DNA from: Desulfobacteria bacterium
Lineage (GTDB): Bacteria > Desulfobacterota > Desulfobacteria > Desulfobacterales > C00003060
Length of the DNA: 6,751 nucleotides
Direction of reading: 5' to 3'
Assembly (NCBI GenBank): GCA_030145035.1
Contig: JAQYWL010000384.1
Coordinates: 1-6,751, forward strand
The position numbers and the translations under genes are program-made. Position 1 is the stretch's first letter; every line of letters starts with the position of its first letter. Positions 1 to 5,125 of this stretch are shown piece by piece. The notes under the pieces were generated by a model. That model had not been told where the DNA came from. It searched no databases and saw nothing but the letters and a program-made list of their open reading frames with translations.

Positions 1-6
1 AAGGAG
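1..6 (+). promoter_or_regulatory. Ribosome binding site of sufC
   Basis: AAGGAG lies 7 bases before the ATG at 14. This is a near-ideal Shine-Dalgarno sequence and fixes the sufC start. The window begins exactly at this site, so the promoter and any regulator gene upstream cannot be seen. Confidence 0.85.
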
Positions 7-13
7 AGAAGAA

Positions 14-769
14 ATGCTACAAATCGAGGATTTGCAGGTTAAGGTTGGCGACAAGGAAATCCTGAAAGACATCGATCTTGAGATTCATCCGGGTGAGACC
101 CATGTCTTATTTGGCCCGAACGGGTCCGGCAAGACGTCTTTATTGATGACGATCATGGGTTATCCGCAGTACAGAGTCACCGGCGGAAAGATTTCTTTCA
201 AAGGGGAAGACATCACCGACATGCCTGTTAACCAGCGGGCGCAGCTTGGCATCGGCGTCTCTTACCAGCGGCCACCCACGATTCATGGTGTGAAGACGAG
301 AAAAATGGTTGAAATTTGTGCTAAAGGCAGAGTGGATGCGGAGGCCCTGGCGGAAAAGGTGAACTTTTCTGAATTCCTGGGGCGTGACATCAATGCGGGT
401 TTTTCCGGCGGCGAGATCAAGCGCTCTGAGCTGTTGCAGTTGATGGCACAGGATCCGGACCTGTTGCTCTTTGATGAACCGGAGTCTGGTGTTGACCTGG
501 AAAATATTCCCCTCATAGGGAACGCAATTAGCAACCTACTTCAACGAGATTTTAAGGTGAACACTGCAAAGACCCAGAAGGAGAGGCGCAAGGAACGAAC
601 GAAAATGGGCCTGATCATTACCCACACCGGTTTTATCCTGGATTATGTGACTGCGGACAAAGGGATATTACTCTATGAGGGTGTTTTGACTTGCACGAGC
701 AATCCTCGGGAGATTTTCAGATGTATTAGCGAAGTTGGATATGGGGAGTGCTTCAGATGCGCGGTTTAG
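14..769 (+). CDS. sufC: Fe-S cluster assembly ATPase, SufC/SmsC family
   Basis: A 251-residue cytosolic ABC-type ATPase that powers Fe-S cluster assembly on a SufB-type scaffold. Visible motifs in order: Walker A GPNGSGKT (34-41), Q-loop Gln85 in SYQRPP, signature FSGGE (130-134), Walker B LLLFDEP (150-156), D-loop SGVD (158-161) and switch His204 in IITHTG. The SGGE signature, the DEPESGVD stretch and the lack of transmembrane partners separate SufC from transporter ATPases. Two features differ from E. coli SufC. A Lys/Arg-rich segment lies at about 178-198, between D-loop and H-loop. A cysteine-rich tail holds Cys227, Cys237, Cys246 and Cys249, the last two as ECFRC. The stop codon overlaps the start of the SufB-like gene, so the pair is translationally coupled. 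With only one SufB/D partner this resembles the minimal SufBC (SMS, smsC) system. The family is secure; the SMS subtype is inferred. Confidence 0.95.
   Translation: MLQIEDLQVKVGDKEILKDIDLEIHPGETHVLFGPNGSGKTSLLMTIMGYPQYRVTGGKISFKGEDITDMPVNQRAQLGIGVSYQRPPTIHGVKTRKMVEICAKGRVDAEALAEKVNFSEFLGRDINAGFSGGEIKRSELLQLMAQDPDLLLFDEPESGVDLENIPLIGNAISNLLQRDFKVNTAKTQKERRKERTKMGLIITHTGFILDYVTADKGILLYEGVLTCTSNPREIFRCISEVGYGECFRCAV
743..748 (+). promoter_or_regulatory. Ribosome binding site deciding the sufB start
   Basis: GGGGAG sits 8 bases before the ATG at 757, inside the sufC coding sequence. It supports ATG 757 over the in-frame GTG at 748, which overlaps this site and has no good site of its own at the right distance. 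Confidence 0.65.
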
Positions 770-1968
770 ACGAAAAGGCCATACAGGCCAAGGAGAAGAA
801 GGCAGCACTCGGCCCTGACATTGACGTTGATTCCTTTCAGTCGGAACCCGTTCACCATGATTACATTGATGATTTGGGTGCCTTGTCCGAAGCCGATAAG
901 AAGCAGATGATCCTGGCAGGAGTGGACGCCAAGGAAAGGGAAAGGTCGGGTAGCTTTGTGCAAAAAGATACATCGGTGCTCCATGCCCATTCAAAGCAGG
1001 AAGGCTTGGAGGTGATACCGATGAAGGAGGCTCTGAAACAATATGAGTGGATAAAGGATTACTACTGGAAATTGGTGGCGGTGGACACCGACAAGTACAC
1101 AGCCAGGGTTCAGCTTGACTTGCATAACGGCTATTTCATCCGGGCACTTCCGGGCAGCAAGGTGGTCTATCCTGTTCAGGCGTGCTTGTACCTGGAAAAG
1201 GAAGGCTTAGGTCAGAATATCCACAACATTGTTATCGCTGAAGAAGGATCAGAGCTTCATGTAATCACAGGTTGTGCGAGGGCCGCCCATTTACGGCGAG
1301 GGCTCCACATCGGGATCTCTGAGTTTTACGTAAAGAAGGACGCAAAGCTCAGCTTCACCATGATCCACCACTGGGCCGAAGAGATGGTGGTGCGAGCCAG
1401 ATCGGTGGGAATAGTTGAGGAGGGGGGGCTTTTACTCAGCAATTATATTTCCCTGAAGCCAGTGAAGTCTGTCCAGATGTATCCGACCACTCACCTGATT
1501 GGAAAGGGGGCAGTGGCCCGTTTCTACAGCCTGCTGGTTGGTAGCCCTGGCTCTGAAATGGACATAGGCGGCCGCGTAGTCTTGAAAGAGGCAGATACCC
1601 GGGCCGAGATCATTTCCCGGGCCATCACCAACGGGGCAAAGATTATTGCCCGAGGGGACATGGTGGGTGAGGTGCCAGGGGTAAAGGCCCACCTGGAGTG
1701 CCACGGTCTCATCCTTAACGGGGGATCGATTCACGCCATACCTGAGCTGGAGGGCAAGGTGGATGGCGTGGAGATGTCTCACGAAGCAGCCGTGGGCAAG
1801 ATCGCTCAAGAGGAGATTCTCTACCTTATGTCCCGTGGCCTGACTGAAGAGGAAGCCACGGCAACCATTGTGCGAGGCTTTTTGAGTGTCGATATTCCGG
1901 GCCTGCCGCCTCAACTCAAGGCTGAGATTGATCGCGCCGTGGAGCAAAGCGATAAAGATATGATGTAG
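757..1968 (+). CDS. sufB: SufB/SufD-family Fe-S cluster scaffold protein (SmsB-like)
   Basis: A 403-residue cytosolic protein of the SufBD family, the scaffold on which Fe-S clusters form, partner of the ATPase encoded just upstream. The C-terminal two thirds are the beta-helix core. Landmarks are TGCARAAH (Cys173), GLHIGISEFYVKK, HLECHGLILNGG with Cys315, and MSHEAAVGKI with His342-Glu343. By family knowledge, Cys315 matches the essential E. coli SufB Cys405 and His342-Glu343 match its His433-Glu434, so the protein looks catalytically competent and SufB-like rather than SufD-like. It is shorter than E. coli SufB (about 495 residues). No SufD, SufS, SufE or SufA follows, since the next gene is convergent, so the complex is probably a SufB homodimer with SufC. 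The start at 757 is chosen for its GGGGAG site; GTG 748 would add three residues. The gene overlaps sufC by 13 bases. Confidence 0.93.
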   Translation: MRGLDEKAIQAKEKKAALGPDIDVDSFQSEPVHHDYIDDLGALSEADKKQMILAGVDAKERERSGSFVQKDTSVLHAHSKQEGLEVIPMKEALKQYEWIKDYYWKLVAVDTDKYTARVQLDLHNGYFIRALPGSKVVYPVQACLYLEKEGLGQNIHNIVIAEEGSELHVITGCARAAHLRRGLHIGISEFYVKKDAKLSFTMIHHWAEEMVVRARSVGIVEEGGLLLSNYISLKPVKSVQMYPTTHLIGKGAVARFYSLLVGSPGSEMDIGGRVVLKEADTRAEIISRAITNGAKIIARGDMVGEVPGVKAHLECHGLILNGGSIHAIPELEGKVDGVEMSHEAAVGKIAQEEILYLMSRGLTEEEATATIVRGFLSVDIPGLPPQLKAEIDRAVEQSDKDMM

Positions 1969-1974
1969 ATCTAC
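1965..1974. repeat. 10-bp perfect palindrome between convergent gene ends
   Basis: GTAGATCTAC covers the sufB stop codon and most of the 7-base gap to the stop of the convergent YcaO gene. It is too short and lacks a T-run, so it is not a convincing intrinsic terminator. No other terminator fits between the two genes. Confidence 0.5.
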
Positions 1975-1975
1975 T

Positions 1976-3706
1976 TTACCCCTTTTGCAGTCTGCGCAAA
2001 TTATCTCCGGCAAACTCTATGGTGGGGTCGAGATCCAGGGCTAATTCATAATAACGAATAGCCTGTTCTTTTTCCCCCATATCCCGATAATTGGAAGCGA
2101 TATTCGCATAATCGATGGCAGAACCGGGATCCAGACGGAGCACCTTCCGGAAGCATTCGATGGCCTTTTCATGCTCCTTTAACTTGAAGTAACAGAAGCC
2201 CATAAGATTATGGATGTCGGTCCTCTCATTATCATAATCTCCTGCTTTCTCTAGAACTGCGACCGCCTGTCTGTATTGACCCAGATCTTTCAAGCAGACC
2301 CCCATATAGGAGTAAGTGCTGGCAATATCTTCGTCTTTTGGATCGAGCGCCAAGGCCTCCTCAAAACACCTTATGGCCTTAGATGGCTCACTCATCCAGA
2401 GATGGCATGATCCCAAGAAAAACTTCACATAGTATTTTCTGGGGATCAGGTCGTCCACCTTCTGTAATTCGGCGATTGCCCATTCATGGTCGCCGCTTTC
2501 TGCTATCAGCTTGGCGGAAAACATACCCACGCTGGTTCCTGCGGCCCGCTCCCGAAAATGGGCACCCGGTATGATAGTATAAAAGGCGGGGATTTGAAGC
2601 CTGGGATGCGTCACATTGACGACAATGACCTCCATGCCAATTCGGGACAAGGCAGAAATAGAGTTTTCCACCTCCACCTTTATGTTGTCATGGGAAAGGT
2701 CTGGTAGTTCTGTAATATCTATCTCACCCGGGGAATGGATGACGAACTCGGCTTCTTCAAGGGTTCTAAACTTCGGGAGACCGCTGGCCACGTAGTTGGA
2801 GGATGTATTGAAGTCGCCTGCAAGCTGGGCCACTTCTGTCAGGGCACGACTTAATGCCTTCTCCGGGTTTGGTGTGGTGCCGGCAGTCCACACGATTTCG
2901 CTCCGGCCCGGAAAGGTGGACGGATCATAAGCGAGGACTGCCACACTGGGAATGCCGGTATCAAGCGAGAAATCAGAGACAAACAACCTGACCCCCACTT
3001 TCTTGTACTTGCCGATCATCTCAAGAACGAGTGGATCGGTGACTGAGTCTGTGTTGATTGCGGGGACCCTCAATTTCTTGCGGCTTACAATAGACGATAC
3101 ATGCCTTTCAACGATCTCGCATATGCCCTGGCTGAGCGCTTCTTCCACACAGTTCCCGGCTGATGGACCATTGTACTCGTTGATGGCAAAAAACCAGTTA
3201 AAGGGGATGAGCATTTCTTCCTGGCGGGTCATATTGTAAGCCCAGGTCCATTTCAGAGGGAGCCTGGAAAAAACCTCTTGAGCTTTGTCCAGGTCATCAG
3301 AATTGTCATGCACAGAAAGGGCAATCGCTTCAAAAGGGAGGGCACGATTCTTCAGATTTCTGTATTCTTCAACAAAAAAGTTCTCGGCATCTTTGTAAAA
3401 ACTGAAGAAGCTGAATCTTTCAGCCAGCTCTATCACCGCACTCGCCTCTGACTGGTGCGTGGTGCCCCCTTTTCCCATCTGCTTCTTTGTGCCTATGATC
3501 TTGAGGGCATCCTGGGCGCATATGCTGAAATATACGGGGATATCCAGTCTGCCGTTATCGATTCTCATGGTTCTTTCCAAAATATTCAGGTTCACCTCTT
3601 TTAGTCTTTCCTTGAACCTTCGCACCGTCTCTTCTGGTGTTATGACCTTGTCCTGATCCAAAGTAAAACGCTTATAGGCGTCTTTCAGAATCACCTTGCT
3701 CGTCAT
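1976..3706 (-). CDS. YcaO-domain protein with C-terminal TPR repeats
   Basis: A 576-residue soluble protein. YcaO enzymes use ATP to phosphorylate a peptide backbone amide, giving azolines, thioamides or amidines; E. coli YcaO is instead linked to RimO-dependent methylthiolation of ribosomal protein S12. The YcaO domain fills about 1-400. Its ATP/Mg-binding blocks are recognisable: MGKGGTTHQSEASAVIELAER (Glu93, Glu96 in the last part), NCVEEALSQGICEIVER (185-201, with Glu189, Gln193, Glu197, Glu200) and PEKALSRALTEVAQ (281-294, with Glu291, Gln294). Four 34-residue TPR units follow at about 425-458, 462-495, 496-529 and 530-563, each with the A..(C/F/Y)....AL pattern and mostly ending in DP. 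They probably bind a partner or substrate protein. The start is firm: GGAGG (3713-3717) lies 6 bases before the ATG. No TfuA-like partner, SagB/C-type dehydrogenase or precursor peptide is visible nearby. Neighbouring Fe-S and sulfur-transfer genes favour a sulfur-related modification, but the substrate is unknown. Confidence 0.9.
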   Translation of the reverse strand: MTSKVILKDAYKRFTLDQDKVITPEETVRRFKERLKEVNLNILERTMRIDNGRLDIPVYFSICAQDALKIIGTKKQMGKGGTTHQSEASAVIELAERFSFFSFYKDAENFFVEEYRNLKNRALPFEAIALSVHDNSDDLDKAQEVFSRLPLKWTWAYNMTRQEEMLIPFNWFFAINEYNGPSAGNCVEEALSQGICEIVERHVSSIVSRKKLRVPAINTDSVTDPLVLEMIGKYKKVGVRLFVSDFSLDTGIPSVAVLAYDPSTFPGRSEIVWTAGTTPNPEKALSRALTEVAQLAGDFNTSSNYVASGLPKFRTLEEAEFVIHSPGEIDITELPDLSHDNIKVEVENSISALSRIGMEVIVVNVTHPRLQIPAFYTIIPGAHFRERAAGTSVGMFSAKLIAESGDHEWAIAELQKVDDLIPRKYYVKFFLGSCHLWMSEPSKAIRCFEEALALDPKDEDIASTYSYMGVCLKDLGQYRQAVAVLEKAGDYDNERTDIHNLMGFCYFKLKEHEKAIECFRKVLRLDPGSAIDYANIASNYRDMGEKEQAIRYYELALDLDPTIEFAGDNLRRLQKG

Positions 3707-3712
3707 CTATAT

Positions 3713-3717
3713 CCTCC
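3713..3717 (-). promoter_or_regulatory. Ribosome binding site of the YcaO gene
   Basis: On the minus strand GGAGG precedes the ATG at 3706 by 6 bases. The strong site confirms the N-terminus MTSKVILK. Confidence 0.8.
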
Positions 3718-3804
3718 AGGTTGTATCTGATCATAGAGTTAATCTTCTCTCGCCCGCTCCCTTCGATCGCTGGAGCCCACAGAGATCGCTAAGACGAGAA
3801 TTTC

Positions 3805-3840
3805 TTGGCCTGATTTTTTGAGTGGGAAAAATCAGGCCAA
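3805..3840. repeat. Perfect 14-bp inverted repeat (hairpin)
   Basis: TTGGCCTGATTTTT (3805-3818) and AAAAATCAGGCCAA (3827-3840) are exact reverse complements around an 8-base loop (TGAGTGGG). On neither strand does a T-run follow the stem, so it is not a standard intrinsic terminator. It lies about 100 bases upstream of the YcaO start, downstream of larE. Confidence 0.85.
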
Positions 3841-3928
3841 ACAATCAGCCCCTGGCGGGGCATTCATCATCCAGAAATATGAAACCTTTGGCTAGCACCG
3901 CAAAAGTCATACGCGACAGCGCGGCAGC

Positions 3929-3963
3929 TTGAGCGGAATTCCCGTCTCAGGAATTCCGTTCAA
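3929..3963. repeat. 14-bp inverted repeat centred on GGAATTCC arms
   Basis: TTGAGCGGAATTCC (3929-3942) pairs with GGAATTCCGTTCAA (3950-3963) around the loop CGTCTCA, with a single G-T position. Each arm contains the self-complementary GGAATTCC, so alternative foldings are possible. No T-run follows on the minus strand; the plus strand is followed by A residues. Confidence 0.8.
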
Positions 3964-4057
3964 AAACTCTGAGCCTCTGTGTGCTCTGCCTGCCCCGTAA
4001 GGAGGAACGACTGTACTGGGGTGAGAGACAAAAGGACCCTGTTATCACTCACTCCAG

Positions 4058-4888
4058 CTATGTGTCGATTTCCAGGGCCCGGTTCATGCTGCCGGGCACA
4101 TAACCTTCCAGATCCACAGCTACATGCAAGAAACCGATCTCTCTGAACTTGCGCACAATGGCTTTTCTGACATCATTGCCCATGATCGTTTTTAGCCCCA
4201 GGGCTTCCACCTCTATCCTTGCCACAGATCCGTGGTGCCTTACTCTGCACTGCCTGACGCCCCTTTCAAAGAGAAACGCCTCAGCCTCCTCAATCATCTT
4301 CAGCTTTTCAGCAGTAACAGGACTTCCATAGGGTATCCTTGTGGCAAGGCAGGCCATTGCCGCTTTATCCCAGGTAGAAAGCCCCATCTCTTTTGAAAGG
4401 TGGCGGATATCCTTCTTGCTCAAGTTAGCGTCCAACAAAGGAGCCATAATTCCCATTTCTTTGGCGGCCCGAAACCCTGGGCGATAATCTTCCAAATCAT
4501 CCACATTGGCTCCATGGGCCACATGCTTTATGCCTCTTTCCGCTGCTATTTCAATAAGTTTCTGAAAGAGGGATTTCTTGCAATAATAGCACCTGTCCGG
4601 CCCGTTAGATACAAAGGCGGCAATGCTGGTTTCTTCCGACCGGAAAAGGATGTGCTCAATACCTCTCTCCCGGATGAATCTTACTGCCGCATTTTTTTCA
4701 CGTGCCGGATATATCTCCGAAATCGCCGTTGCTGCCACCGCTACTTCTCCAAGGGTTTCATGGGCCACGGCCAACAGGAGTGAACTGTCCACCCCCCCGG
4801 AAAAAGCGATCAGCAGGGAACCGGCATCTCGCAGCAGACGCATCAGGTCCTCTTTCTTGCGTGTTACGCTCTCTTTATCCATCCTCAT
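4058..4888 (-). CDS. larE: ATP-dependent sulfur transferase LarE (PP-loop family)
   Basis: A 276-residue cytosolic protein. LarE adenylates the carboxylates of P2CMN and converts them to thiocarboxylates on the way to the nickel-pincer cofactor of lactate racemase. The PP-loop SGGVDSS (30-36) binds ATP near the N-terminus. Other family landmarks are AHGANVDDLEDYRPG (124-138), the segment around APLLDANLSKKDIR (149-162), and AMACLATRIPYGSP (177-190). Cys180 matches the sulfur-donor cysteine (Cys176) of the sacrificial Lactobacillus enzyme. Cys100 and Cys103 form a CxxC in RCYYCKKSLF, so with Cys180 three cysteines are available as in the cluster-type LarE proteins that hold a [4Fe-4S] cluster and need not sacrifice protein sulfur. 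One further cysteine is Cys214. No larA, larB or larC is nearby, so a different substrate is possible. Starts at 4888 or 4882 (Met3) are both plausible; a weak GGGA lies before the first. Confidence 0.93.
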   Translation of the reverse strand: MRMDKESVTRKKEDLMRLLRDAGSLLIAFSGGVDSSLLLAVAHETLGEVAVAATAISEIYPAREKNAAVRFIRERGIEHILFRSEETSIAAFVSNGPDRCYYCKKSLFQKLIEIAAERGIKHVAHGANVDDLEDYRPGFRAAKEMGIMAPLLDANLSKKDIRHLSKEMGLSTWDKAAMACLATRIPYGSPVTAEKLKMIEEAEAFLFERGVRQCRVRHHGSVARIEVEALGLKTIMGNDVRKAIVRKFREIGFLHVAVDLEGYVPGSMNRALEIDT

Positions 4889-4905
4889 TCAGTCCCGTTA
4901 GAATA

Positions 4906-4911
4906 ATTATA
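4906..4911 (-). promoter_or_regulatory. Candidate -10 box of the larE promoter
   Basis: On the minus strand a perfect TATAAT is present, ending 17 bases before the larE ATG at 4888. Transcription would start around 4899 and give a leader of only about 11 bases. The hexamer at 17-bp spacing upstream (TAGAAG) is a poor -35, so activator help or an alternative reading is possible. Confidence 0.45.
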
Positions 4912-5061
4912 CCCCAATTCAAACCATCCTTCTATCACAAAAAAAGATTCACCATCCCAAAGCGAGTGGCCATCAGCACCTACGATTACGATGTAGTTCT
5001 CTTTTTAATCCGTTCTATCAAGCAATGTGGCCGGAAAACAGAGCGCCATAAACTTCAACCA

Positions 5062-5090
5062 TTGACGTTTAGCCCTGAAAATGATCTGAT
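5062..5090 (+). promoter_or_regulatory. Candidate sigma70-type promoter for the ccmF-like gene
   Basis: TTGACG (5062-5067, 5 of 6 to consensus) is followed after 17 bases by TCTGAT (5085-5090, 4 of 6), itself preceded by an extended -10 TG at 5082-5083. The predicted start near 5097 leaves a leader of roughly 29 bases before the ATG at 5126. This is read by eye only. Confidence 0.4.
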
Positions 5091-5125
5091 TACATAGCAA
5101 AACATGAAAGGTAGGCTAAAGGACA

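Larger units (their letters stand above)
3773..3986. repeat. Possible 214-bp MITE-like palindromic element
   Basis: GAGCCCACAGAG at 3773-3784 is matched in inverted orientation by CTCTGTGTGCTC at 3975-3986 (11 of 12 bases). Just inside, GCTAAGA on the left resembles GCTCAGA on the right-hand reverse complement, so the inverted similarity may continue imperfectly. Two 14-bp hairpins are nested inside. The arrangement resembles a small non-coding mobile repeat, but no target-site duplication is evident and only one copy is visible, so mobility is inference. Confidence 0.35.
3707..4057. other. 351-base intergenic region between larE and the YcaO gene
   Basis: No coding frame with a credible start is seen on either strand. 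The region holds two strong hairpins, a small GC hairpin (GCCCC/GGGGC at 3848-3861) and an outer inverted repeat, all listed separately or in the findings. Downstream of larE no hairpin followed by a T-run is visible on the minus strand. Upstream of the YcaO gene a TATGAT hexamer (minus strand, 3730-3735) could be a -10 box, but no matching -35 is present, so no promoter is called. Confidence 0.7.

Noticed and set aside
748..756. GTG start for sufB at 748
   Set aside because: ATG 757 has the better-spaced GGGGAG site; the GTG overlaps that site. The difference is only three residues.
1432..2013. 193-codon open frame on the minus strand opposite sufB
   Set aside because: It lies antisense to well-conserved SufB codons, crosses into the YcaO gene end, and its translation resembles no known family and looks like the shadow of the real frame.
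3805..3840. Intrinsic terminator for larE
   Set aside because: The stem is strong but no T-run follows it on the minus strand, and its AT-rich part is at the loop end rather than the base.
3999..4023. AAGGAGG followed by GTG on the plus strand as a possible small gene start
   Set aside because: The spacing of 15 bases is too long and the frame runs antisense into larE before stopping, with no family resemblance.
3707..4057. tRNA or small structured RNA gene
   Set aside because: No cloverleaf, CCA end or known riboswitch core could be recognised; the hairpins are better described as inverted repeats.
4400..5097. Plus-strand open frames of 127, 92 and 131 codons opposite larE and into the divergent region
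   Set aside because: They overlap the conserved LarE coding sequence and one another, with no recognisable domains; the part beyond larE is non-coding in character.
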